Shown: one piece after another, positions 1 to 5,024 of the stretch | Layout: the number at the start of each line of letters is the position of its first letter | Position numbering within the stretch: position 1 is the first letter of the stretch | Assembly: GCA_945871455.1 (NCBI GenBank) | Contig: CAMBXJ010000245.1 | Span: 1-6,708, forward strand | Origin: Asaia bogorensis | GTDB lineage: Bacteria > Pseudomonadota > Alphaproteobacteria > Acetobacterales > Acetobacteraceae | Direction: 5' to 3' | DNA length: 6,708 bases | Program-made: the position numbers and the translations under genes | Notes under the pieces: generated by a model | Database searches by the model: none | The model's input: the letters and a program-made list of their open reading frames with translations, nothing else | What the model was told of the DNA's origin: nothing

Positions 1-357
1 TTCACCCTGCTGGAACGGCTGGAAACCAAGCTCGAACGCTTTCCCAACCAGTTGGAACGCGCCTGCGTGGAACTGGCGAAGGACTGGCGCACCGACCGCT
101 ACCTCCGCCGGCTGGAAGCCATGATGGCGGTCGCCGACAAGGAGCGCAGCTTCACGTTGACCGGGAACGGCGACGTGCTGGAACCCGAAGACGGCGTGAT
201 CGCCATCGGCTCCGGCGGCAACTACGCCCTCGCCGCCGCACGTGCCCTGATGGAAATCGACGGACTCTCCGCCGAAGACATCGCTCGGCGGGCCATGAAG
301 ATCGCATCGCAGATCTGCGTTTATACCAACGGCAACATCATTATCGAGTCCATCTGA
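1..357 (+). CDS. hslV: ATP-dependent protease subunit HslV (C-terminal part; 5' end outside the window)
   Basis: This is the peptidase subunit of the cytoplasmic HslVU (ClpQY) protease, a proteasome-like threonine protease that degrades proteins unfolded by HslU. Reading frame 1 is open from the first base to the TGA at 355-357 and gives 118 residues, roughly the last two thirds of a family that is usually about 175-185 residues long. The hallmarks visible are [21 protein letters not shown] and the run [17 protein letters not shown], followed by a C-terminal tail [14 protein letters not shown] typical of HslV; the extreme C-terminus is the part known to dock into HslU. The catalytic N-terminal threonine lies upstream of the window and cannot be checked. 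A TTG at 52 is an internal leucine codon, not a start. The stop codon overlaps the hslU start by one base, so the two are almost certainly one operon with coupled translation. Confidence 0.95.
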   Translation, partial: FTLLERLETKLERFPNQLERACVELAKDWRTDRYLRRLEAMMAVADKERSFTLTGNGDVLEPEDGVIAIGSGGNYALAAARALMEIDGLSAEDIARRAMKIASQICVYTNGNIIIESI

Positions 358-1679
358 TGGAAGTCCCAACCTATTCGCCGCGAGAGATCGTCTCTGAGCT
401 CGACCGCTTCATCGTGGGCCAGAACGATGCCAAGCGCGCGGTCGCCATCGCCCTGCGCAACCGCTGGCGCCGGCAGCATCTGCCCGAAGCGATGCGCGAA
501 GAGGTGGTCCCAAAGAACATCCTGATGATCGGCCCGACCGGCTGCGGCAAAACGGAAATCGCCCGCCGTCTCGCCAAGCTGGCGCAGGCCCCGTTCCTGA
601 AGGTCGAAGCCACGAAATTTACCGAGGTCGGCTATGTCGGCCGCGACGTCGAAAGCATCGTCCGCGATCTGGTCGATGCCAGCGTGAACCTGCTGCGCGA
701 CGCGTCCCGCAAGGATGTGCGGGCCAAGGCGGAACAGGCGGCGGAGGAACGGTTGATCACTGCGCTGGTGGGGGAGGACGCGGCCGCCGACACCCGCTCC
801 AAATTCCGCCGCATGCTGCGGAACGGGGAGTTCGAGGGCAAGGAAATCGAAATCTCCGTGTCGGAACCCGCGTCCAACCCGATCGGCCAGTTCGATATGC
901 CGGGCATGCCACCGGGCCAGGTGATCAACCTGTCGGAAATGATGAAGGGCCTGATGGGCAACCGCCCACAGCAGAAGCGACGGATGACGGTGGAAGCCGC
1001 GCGCAAAGTGTTGGAAGCCGAGGAGGCCGATCAGTTGCTCGACAACGACCAACTGACCAAGGACGCGGTGTCGCACGCGGAAAACCACGGCATCGTGTTC
1101 ATCGATGAGATCGACAAGATCTGCGCTCGCACCACCGAGGGCGGATTTCGGGGCGGCGACGTGTCCCGCGAAGGCGTGCAGCGCGACCTGCTGCCGCTGA
1201 TCGAAGGCACGACCGTGAACACCAAATACGGACTGGTGAAGACGGACCATGTGCTGTTCATCGCTTCCGGCGCGTTCCATCTGGCCAAGCCGTCGGATCT
1301 GCTGCCGGAATTGCAGGGTCGCCTGCCGATCCGGGTGGAACTGTCCCCCCTGTCGCGCGACGATCTGCGGCGGATCCTGACCGAACCCGAGCACTCCCTG
1401 GTGAAGCAATACGCGGCGCTGATGGGGACCGAGAACGTGACCCTGGATTTTGCCGAGGACGCGATCGACGCCCTGGCTGATCTGGCATCGGAGATCAACG
1501 ACCGGGTGGAGGACATCGGCGCGCGCCGGCTGCACACGGTGCTGGAGCGGTTGCTGGAGGATATCAGCTTTACCGCCACCGACCGCGGAGGCGAATCGAT
1601 CACCGTCGATGCCGCCTATGTGAACGAGAAAGTGGCACCGCTGGCCCAGAAGGGTGACCTCAGTCGGTTTATTCTCTAG
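357..1679 (+). CDS. hslU: ATP-dependent protease ATPase subunit HslU
   Basis: HslU is the AAA+ unfoldase of the HslVU protease; it forms hexameric rings that feed substrates into HslV. The 440-residue product matches the usual length (about 435-445). In order it shows the N-terminal [16 protein letters not shown] segment, Walker A GPTGCGKT (residues 59-66), the substrate-gripping pore loop GYVG (92-95), an intermediate (I) domain at about 110-240 with a Met/Gly/Pro-rich stretch near 181-201, Walker B IVFIDEID (246-253), the arginine-finger motif ELQGRLPIR (R322), the sensor-2 motif GARRLH (388-393) and the conserved C-terminal end LSRFIL that inserts into HslV. All nucleotide-binding residues are present, so it should be active. 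The ATG at 357 shares its A with the hslV stop, and no strong ribosome binding site precedes it, which fits translational coupling. The stop is TAG at 1677-1679. Confidence 0.98.
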   Translation: MEVPTYSPREIVSELDRFIVGQNDAKRAVAIALRNRWRRQHLPEAMREEVVPKNILMIGPTGCGKTEIARRLAKLAQAPFLKVEATKFTEVGYVGRDVESIVRDLVDASVNLLRDASRKDVRAKAEQAAEERLITALVGEDAAADTRSKFRRMLRNGEFEGKEIEISVSEPASNPIGQFDMPGMPPGQVINLSEMMKGLMGNRPQQKRRMTVEAARKVLEAEEADQLLDNDQLTKDAVSHAENHGIVFIDEIDKICARTTEGGFRGGDVSREGVQRDLLPLIEGTTVNTKYGLVKTDHVLFIASGAFHLAKPSDLLPELQGRLPIRVELSPLSRDDLRRILTEPEHSLVKQYAALMGTENVTLDFAEDAIDALADLASEINDRVEDIGARRLHTVLERLLEDISFTATDRGGESITVDAAYVNEKVAPLAQKGDLSRFIL

Positions 1680-1697
1680 CCGCCCCTTCACACCCAC

Positions 1698-1705
1698 GTT
1701 ATAAC
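1698..1705 (+). promoter_or_regulatory. Candidate -10 box / operator palindrome of the toxin-antitoxin module
   Basis: The 53-base gap between hslU and the antitoxin gene contains the perfect 8-base palindrome GTTATAAC. It includes TATAAC at 1700-1705, a good match to a sigma-70 -10 hexamer. One further matching pair (A1696/T1707) flanks it. No convincing -35 hexamer is seen at the standard distance. AbrB/MazE-type antitoxins commonly repress their own promoter by binding small palindromes, so an overlap of -10 box and palindrome is what an autoregulated promoter would look like. An 8-base palindrome can occur by chance, so this is tentative. Confidence 0.35.
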
Positions 1706-1718
1706 ATCCGTGCAAACC

Positions 1719-1725
1719 AGGAGGG
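1719..1725 (+). promoter_or_regulatory. Strong ribosome binding site of the antitoxin gene
   Basis: AGGAGGG lies 7 bases before the ATG at 1733 and is among the best Shine-Dalgarno matches in the window. The toxin gene downstream has no comparable site. This would favour excess antitoxin over toxin, the usual arrangement in such modules, and it fixes the antitoxin start. Confidence 0.8.
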
Positions 1726-1732
1726 TTAGCCC

Positions 1733-1957
1733 ATGCAAGCACTGAAACTGACCCAGATCGGCAATTCCGTCGGCGTTATCCTCCCGCGCGAACTCCTCGC
1801 GAAACTGGGCCTGGCGAAGGGTTCCACGGTTTACGCGATCGACCAGCCCGACGGGGTGCGGCTGACCACCGCCGATCCCGACTTCGAGGCTCAGATGGAA
1901 GTCGCCCGGCGTGTCATGCGGGAACGGCGGGCGGTGCTGCGCGAACTGGCGAAGTGA
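1733..1957 (+). CDS. AbrB/MazE-family antitoxin of a Doc-type toxin-antitoxin module
   Basis: This small protein of 74 residues is predicted to bind and neutralise the toxin encoded immediately downstream and to repress the shared promoter. Residues 5-34 form a classic SpoVT/AbrB swapped-hairpin DNA-binding domain: KLTQIGNSVGVILPRELLAKLGL followed by G-S-T-V. It starts with the characteristic basic strand, the IGNS turn and the LPRE motif. The rest, about 45-74, is charged and helical (VARRVMRERRAVLRELAK) and is the likely toxin-binding tail, which in these families is flexible and protease-sensitive. The ATG at 1733 is preceded by a strong ribosome binding site. Its TGA (1955-1957) overlaps the toxin GTG (1954-1956), so expression is coupled. 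The role is inferred from the domain together with the Doc neighbour. A stand-alone AbrB-like regulator is the alternative, made unlikely by the overlap. Confidence 0.88.
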   Translation: MQALKLTQIGNSVGVILPRELLAKLGLAKGSTVYAIDQPDGVRLTTADPDFEAQMEVARRVMRERRAVLRELAK

Positions 1958-2334
1958 CCGTCTGGCTGTCACGCCAGCTCATTCTCGCCGTCCACGACGA
2001 ACAACTGGCCGAACATGGCGGCGCGCTCGGCGTGCGCGACGAGGGGCTGCTGGACAGTGCCCTCGCCCGCCCACTGAACCGCGCCGGCCATGGGAACCCG
2101 GACATCGCCGAATTGGGCGCGCTGTACGGCATCGCGATCGCCCGGAACCACCCGTTCGTGGATGGCAACAAGCGAACAGCCTATGTCGCCCTGGAGTCGT
2201 TCCTGCTGCTGAACGGCTGCCGGTTCCCGGTCAGCGACGCCGAGGCCGTGGTGGTGATGCTCGCCATGGCATCGGGCGAGATCGACGACGCGGAGTTCAT
2301 CGACTGGGTGCGGGCCAACACCGTGATGGACTGA
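1954..2334 (+). CDS. doc: Death-on-curing (Doc) family toxin, Fic fold
   Basis: This is predicted to be the toxin of a type II toxin-antitoxin pair. The family member Doc of phage P1 arrests translation by phosphorylating elongation factor EF-Tu. The 126-residue protein has the same length as I recall for P1 Doc, and its active-site motif HPFVDGNKRTA falls at residues 66-76, so His66, Asp70, Asn72 and Lys73 sit at the numbers known for P1 Doc. The K-R after G-N, in place of the G-R of AMP-transferring Fic proteins, favours the Doc-type kinase activity. An N-terminal LAVHDEQLAEHGG region and a C-terminal GEIDDAEFIDWVRAN helix are also typical. The GTG start at 1954 overlaps the antitoxin stop in the four bases GTGA; no separate ribosome binding site is evident, so translation should depend on the antitoxin. 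No truncation or frameshift is seen. The EF-Tu target is inferred from the family, not shown here. Confidence 0.9.
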   Translation: MTVWLSRQLILAVHDEQLAEHGGALGVRDEGLLDSALARPLNRAGHGNPDIAELGALYGIAIARNHPFVDGNKRTAYVALESFLLLNGCRFPVSDAEAVVVMLAMASGEIDDAEFIDWVRANTVMD

Positions 2335-2375
2335 AACGCACCCCAACCACCGCCCCACCGTCACCGCTCCCCACC

Positions 2376-2451
2376 GTCCTTGCCAGGCTTGATCCGGCAT
2401 CCCGCGCTTCGACGGCAGGGGGTGGCTTGTCGGATCAAGTCCCGCAATGAC
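2376..2451. repeat. Imperfect inverted-repeat element (dispersed palindrome type)
   Basis: Arms at 2376-2399 and 2428-2451 pair over about 24 positions with roughly three mismatches and two G-U pairs. They include the perfect 9-base core CTTGATCCG (2388-2396) and CGGATCAAG (2431-2439), around a 28-base loop. Wording such as GGCTTGATCCGGCA and CCCGCAATGACG is of the kind I recall from palindromes scattered between genes in many alphaproteobacterial genomes, where they give rise to spurious short ORFs. That family link is from memory and needs a genome search. The element lies between doc and sufE and could fold in the doc mRNA tail, but there is no T-run to make it an intrinsic terminator. Confidence 0.7.
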
Positions 2452-2457
2452 GATGAG

Positions 2458-2500
2458 GGCGCGGTGGCAGCGCGTCCCGCTCTGCGCCAACGACCGCGCC
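2458..2500. repeat. Small inverted repeat in the sufE leader region
   Basis: GGCGCGGT (2458-2465) is the exact reverse complement of ACCGCGCC (2493-2500), enclosing a GC-rich loop in which a shorter AGCG/CGCT pairing is also possible. It lies directly after the inverted-repeat element and about 50 bases before sufE. It may be part of the same repeat unit or a chance GC-rich pairing; no function is evident. The remaining bases to 2550 show no convincing promoter. Confidence 0.35.
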
Positions 2501-2550
2501 AAGATTGCCAGCGGCGATGCGCGCCGCCCGCTAACGTTGTAAAGGACCCC

Positions 2551-2997
2551 ATGCAAGACCCGTTTATCATCCCCGAAGAGCCCACCGCCGCCGCCGCGAT
2601 CGCCGCAATCGGCGACGAGCTCGACATCTTCGACGACTGGATGGAGCGCTACCAGTTCATCATCGAGATGGGCCGCAAACTGCCGCCATTCCCAGAGCTC
2701 TGGGCCGATGACGCACACCGCGTGCCCGGTTGCCAAAGTCGCGTCTGGATGGAAGCCACGGTGCGGGACGGTGCCATGTTTTTCGCCGGCGCGTCGGACG
2801 CGGCAATCGTCTCCGGCCTGGTGGCGTTGCTGTTGCGCGTCTATTCCGGCCGCCCGGTGGAGGAAATCCTGGCGACCGACCCGGTCTTCCTGAAGGACCT
2901 GGGTCTTTTGGAGGCGCTGTCGACCAATCGCGGCAACGGCATCGCGTCCATGGCGCGCAAGGTGCGCGAGGCCGCCGCCCTGCACCGCGCCGGCTGA
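2551..2997 (+). CDS. sufE: SufE family cysteine desulfuration protein
   Basis: SufE accepts persulfide sulfur from the cysteine desulfurase SufS and passes it to the SufBCD scaffold during cytoplasmic Fe-S cluster assembly. The 148-residue product shows the family pattern: an N-terminal helix with ELDIFDDWMERYQFIIEMG (23-41), the LPPFPE segment (44-49), then HRVPGCQSRVW (56-66) with the sulfur-accepting Cys61. Further on come the DAAIVSGLVALLLRVYSG helix and the C-terminal LGLLEALSTNRGNGIASM stretch. Length is slightly above the roughly 138 residues of E. coli SufE because of an Ala-rich N-terminus. I chose the ATG at 2551 because AAAGGA precedes it by 4 bases and homology begins soon after; the frame stays open further upstream only through the inverted-repeat element, which is not coding. 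No sufS or sufBCD is nearby, which is common for a detached sufE. The MFS gene begins 9 bases after the stop. Confidence 0.93.
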   Translation: MQDPFIIPEEPTAAAAIAAIGDELDIFDDWMERYQFIIEMGRKLPPFPELWADDAHRVPGCQSRVWMEATVRDGAMFFAGASDAAIVSGLVALLLRVYSGRPVEEILATDPVFLKDLGLLEALSTNRGNGIASMARKVREAAALHRAG

Positions 2998-3006
2998 TCG
3001 CGCCTC

Positions 3007-4176
3007 GTGTCGGTCCCCGCCTGGGTTGGGCTGTCGGTCCCCGCTCGCGTCGGGCTTGTTGTCGGCGCCTATTTCACCTCGATCGCGGTTACCGGGTTCA
3101 TGCCGCTCTGGTACTCCGATCGCGGCATATCGGCCGAGGATATCGGTCTGATCCTGGGTACCGCCACCTTCCTGCGCATCCTGGCGGGGCCGGGTTGGGG
3201 CAATGTGACCGATCGGATCGGGCGGCGGCGGCCGGTGCTGCTGGTCGCCGGACTGGCCGCGACCGGGATGGCGCTGATGTTCGTCCCGACACGCGATTTC
3301 TATCTGCTGGCGCTGGTCGCGGCGGGGCAGGGGATCGCCGCCTCGGCGCTTAATCCGCTGATCGATTCGCTGGCCCTGGCCCTGGCGCGCGAGGGGCGCA
3401 TGGAATACGGGCCGGTGCGTGCCATCGGATCGGCCACGTTCATGGTCACGACGGCAACCGTGGGATCCCTGCTGACCGCGATCGGGTCATGGGTGGTGCC
3501 GTGGCTGATAGCCGCGGGGTATGGGCTGGCAACGTTGTTCAGCCGGTTCCTGCCGGAAGCCGAGGCGCCGCCCGCCGTCGCGCGCAGCCTCCAGGGCGCG
3601 GGCCTGTTCCGCAATCGTGGGTTCTGCCTGGCAGTGGTGTCCAGCGGCCTGATCCAGGGCTCGCACGCTGCCTATTACGGGTTCGCGGCGCTGTTCTGGC
3701 GGTCCCAGGGGTTCAGCGACACGGTCATCGGCCTGCTATTGGCCGAGGGCATCATCATGGAAATCCTGCTGTTCGCCCGCGGCCGCCGCCTGATCGCGTA
3801 TCTGGGACCGGCCGGCCTGACCTTCTGCGCCGCCCTGGCCTGCGCGATCCGCTGGGGAGTCACCGCGGCCAGCCCGCCTTTGGCGATCCTGGCGTTGATC
3901 CAATTGCTGCATGCGGCAACCTTCGCGATGCAACACATTTCGGCGATGACCGTGCTCAGCCGCCACGTTCCCGTGGAGCGGGCCGCCACGGCCCAGGCGC
4001 TGCATGGCGCGCTGGGATTCGGAGCACCGAGCGGTATCATGATGCTGACCGCCGGTTGGCTCTACGCCCATTACGATGGCGTGGCGTTCCTGGCGATGGC
4101 GGTGGTCGGCGGAACCGCCATGCTGGTTGCCCTGCCGCTCGCCCGCCTGGAGTCAGCCAGAGCGGTTTCACCCTGA
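3007..4176 (+). CDS. MFS transporter, 3-phenylpropionate transporter (HcaT/PPP)-like
   Basis: This is an inner-membrane secondary transporter of the major facilitator superfamily, 389 residues, with about twelve hydrophobic segments (first near 14-34, last near 357-379). The loop after the second segment carries the MFS signature as GNVTDRIGRRRPVL (65-78, with D69, R70, G72, R73). The segment YGPVRAIGSATFM (134-146) resembles the YGxxRxxGSxxF motif of the phenylpropionate-transporter-like group, hence the subgroup call. The substrate cannot be deduced. GTG at 3007 is the only start available: the frame is closed by the sufE stop at 2995-2997 and the first membrane segment begins soon after. 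No ribosome binding site is seen, so translation is probably coupled to sufE. The N-terminus contains a 24-base tandem duplication. The last eight residues, ESARAVSP, and the TGA are read from the beginning of, or the edge of, a palindromic element. Confidence 0.88.
   Translation: MSVPAWVGLSVPARVGLVVGAYFTSIAVTGFMPLWYSDRGISAEDIGLILGTATFLRILAGPGWGNVTDRIGRRRPVLLVAGLAATGMALMFVPTRDFYLLALVAAGQGIAASALNPLIDSLALALAREGRMEYGPVRAIGSATFMVTTATVGSLLTAIGSWVVPWLIAAGYGLATLFSRFLPEAEAPPAVARSLQGAGLFRNRGFCLAVVSSGLIQGSHAAYYGFAALFWRSQGFSDTVIGLLLAEGIIMEILLFARGRRLIAYLGPAGLTFCAALACAIRWGVTAASPPLAILALIQLLHAATFAMQHISAMTVLSRHVPVERAATAQALHGALGFGAPSGIMMLTAGWLYAHYDGVAFLAMAVVGGTAMLVALPLARLESARAVSP
3010..3057 (+). repeat. 24-base tandem duplication at the start of the MFS gene
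   Basis: Positions 3010-3033 and 3034-3057 are two in-frame copies, identical at 19 of 24 bases, that encode SVPAWVGL and SVPARVGL. The first 11 bases (TCGGTCCCCGC) are identical. The repeat extends the N-terminus ahead of the first membrane segment by eight residues without changing frame. Confidence 0.75.
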
Positions 4177-4210
4177 GTGGAAACGGCAAACCGCTCTGGC
4201 GCCTTGTTTT
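4156..4210 (+). terminator. Candidate intrinsic terminator after the sufE-MFS unit
   Basis: A perfect 13-base inverted repeat, GCCAGAGCGGTTT (4156-4168) and its complement (4188-4200), encloses a 19-base loop and is followed by CTTGTTTT (4203-4210), a moderately T-rich tract. The MFS stop codon lies in the loop. A shorter alternative hairpin, GTTTC (4165-4169) with GAAAC (4180-4184), would compete with the long stem. It faces a convergent gene, where a terminator is expected. The long loop and imperfect T-run keep confidence moderate. Confidence 0.55.
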
Positions 4211-4261
4211 GCCGCATGATTCACACGCTGTTACGTTCCGCTCAACGTGACCACGCTCTAG
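4157..4261. repeat. About 105-base palindromic element between convergent genes
   Basis: The two ends are inverted copies of each other: CCAGAGCG...TCA at 4157-4170 and its near complement at 4248-4261 (TGACCACGCTCTAG). Inside are the 13-base stem described for the terminator and a second hairpin, TTACGTT (4231-4237) with AACGTGA (4244-4250), a 7-base stem with one G-U pair and a 6-base loop. The text GAGCGGTTTCA ... TTGTTTTGCCGCATGATT ... GCTCTA resembles repeats I recall from many copies in alphaproteobacterial genomes. That identification is from memory. Both flanking genes end inside it. Confidence 0.65.
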
Positions 4262-4728
4262 GGATTCTGATCCCAGTTCGGATCGTCGCTCGGGCTCAGC
4301 GGCTGATCGGGGGTGGCGAGCAATCCACGACCGGGCACGAAGTTGACTTCCAGGCGGATGCCATCCGGGTCTTCGAACACGAAGAAGTAGTAGCCCGGCG
4401 CGAAGCTGCCCTCCAACGGGCCGCGGTCGATGAAGCCGCCCATTTCGCGGACCTTGGCCGCCGCGGCATCGACATCCTCCCGGGAGCGTGCGCGCAGGCA
4501 CAGGTGATGCATTCCCACCCGGTTGGGCACGAACCGCTCATTCTCATGCTCCGGCGCGCAACGCTGGATGCCGATCGCGGTGCGTCCGCCGACATGGTAC
4601 AGGAAGTTGTTCCCGTCATAGACCTTGGCCATGCCCAGAAACGGCAGCAATTCGGCATAGAAGGCCCGGGCTTTATCCCATTGGCTCACGGTCAGGATCA
4701 CGTGGGCCATTCCGTTGACTTCGATCAT
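4258..4728 (-). CDS. VOC superfamily (glyoxalase/bleomycin-resistance fold) protein
   Basis: This 156-residue protein belongs to the vicinal oxygen chelate superfamily of metal-dependent enzymes and binding proteins, which includes glyoxalase I, extradiol dioxygenases and fosfomycin-resistance proteins. Two beta-alpha-beta-beta-beta modules are recognisable: MAHVILTVSQWDKARAFYAELLPFLGM (7-33) and, from GMHHLCLRA (72-80), a second one ending in FFVFEDPDGIRLEV (115-128). Likely metal ligands are His9, His75 (or His74) and Glu127. The DPDGxxLE ending is typical of the superfamily. The substrate is unknown and a glyoxalase I role is not implied. The start at 4728 gives a complete first strand; AAAGG lies 12 bases upstream, rather far, and Met7 is a possible alternative start. 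The TAG stop sits at the edge of the palindromic element shared with the convergent MFS gene. The 226-base repeat lies just upstream, leaving only 46 bases for a private promoter. Confidence 0.85.
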   Translation of the reverse strand: MIEVNGMAHVILTVSQWDKARAFYAELLPFLGMAKVYDGNNFLYHVGGRTAIGIQRCAPEHENERFVPNRVGMHHLCLRARSREDVDAAAAKVREMGGFIDRGPLEGSFAPGYYFFVFEDPDGIRLEVNFVPGRGLLATPDQPLSPSDDPNWDQNP

Positions 4729-4774
4729 CGATCGTTTGCGCCTTTATCGCTGGATGGCGTTGGCAAGAGTGCCT

Positions 4775-5000
4775 CGGGGCTCCGCCCCAAACCCCGCGAG
4801 GGCTTCGCCCTTCGAACCCACCAGGGGCGCGGCCCCTGGACCGCGATCCATTGGGTCAGGGGGGAAAGGGGGCCGACGATGGCGTATCAACGTCCGTGTC
4901 GGCCCCCTTTCCCCCCTGACCCAAAAGACGGCATCCAAGGCCCAGCCTTGGTGGGGGTCGAGGGGGCAAAGCCCCTCGCGGGGTCCGGGGCGGAGCCCCG
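4775..5000. repeat. Symmetrical 226-base inverted-repeat element between argG and the VOC gene
   Basis: The element is almost exactly two-fold symmetrical about position 4887.5. The centre is a perfect 27-base inverted repeat (4851-4877 and 4898-4924; starts TTGGGTCAGG, ends GGCCGAC) around a 20-base loop. The outer ends are a perfect 14-base inverted repeat, CGGGGCTCCGCCCC (4775-4788) and 4987-5000, followed after two mismatched bases by a perfect 10-base pair ACCCCGCGAG (4791-4800) and 4975-4984. Between these, the halves are similar but diverged, and each carries its own small hairpins: CCAGGGGC-GCG-GCCCCTGG (4821-4839) on the left, CCAAGGC-CCA-GCCTTGG (4935-4951) on the right, and GGGGC-AAA-GCCCC (4963-4975). 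It fills most of the 296-base gap after argG. GGGGCGGAGCCCC-type wording is common in repeats of high-GC alphaproteobacteria, from memory. It has no ORF of its own. It could end or stabilise the argG transcript. Confidence 0.85.
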
Positions 5001-5024
5001 ACGCTGTCCTCCGATCGGCCCCGC

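Noticed and set aside
1680..1732. Intrinsic terminator for hslVU
   Set aside because: No stem followed by a T-run is found in the gap; the only symmetry is the 8-base GTTATAAC palindrome.
321..1742. Long minus-strand open frame (473 codons) opposite hslU
   Set aside because: It is antisense to a fully recognisable hslU and its translation resembles no family I know; high GC makes such shadow frames common.
2380..2550. 5' extension of sufE
   Set aside because: The in-frame extension is translated from inverted-repeat sequence, whereas SufE homology and a ribosome binding site fit the ATG at 2551.
1969..2985. Minus-strand open frame of 338 codons across doc, the gap and sufE
   Set aside because: It lies opposite two well-supported genes and runs through a palindromic repeat; its His/Gly/Arg-rich translation is typical of antisense reading.
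4851..4990. G-quadruplex potential in the G-rich runs of the 226-base element
   Set aside because: Runs of three or more G exist, but almost all are paired with perfect C-rich complements within the same element, so hairpins explain them better.
4775..5000. CRISPR-like repeat array
   Set aside because: The repeats are inverted and nested around one centre, not direct repeats with unique spacers, and no cas gene is present.
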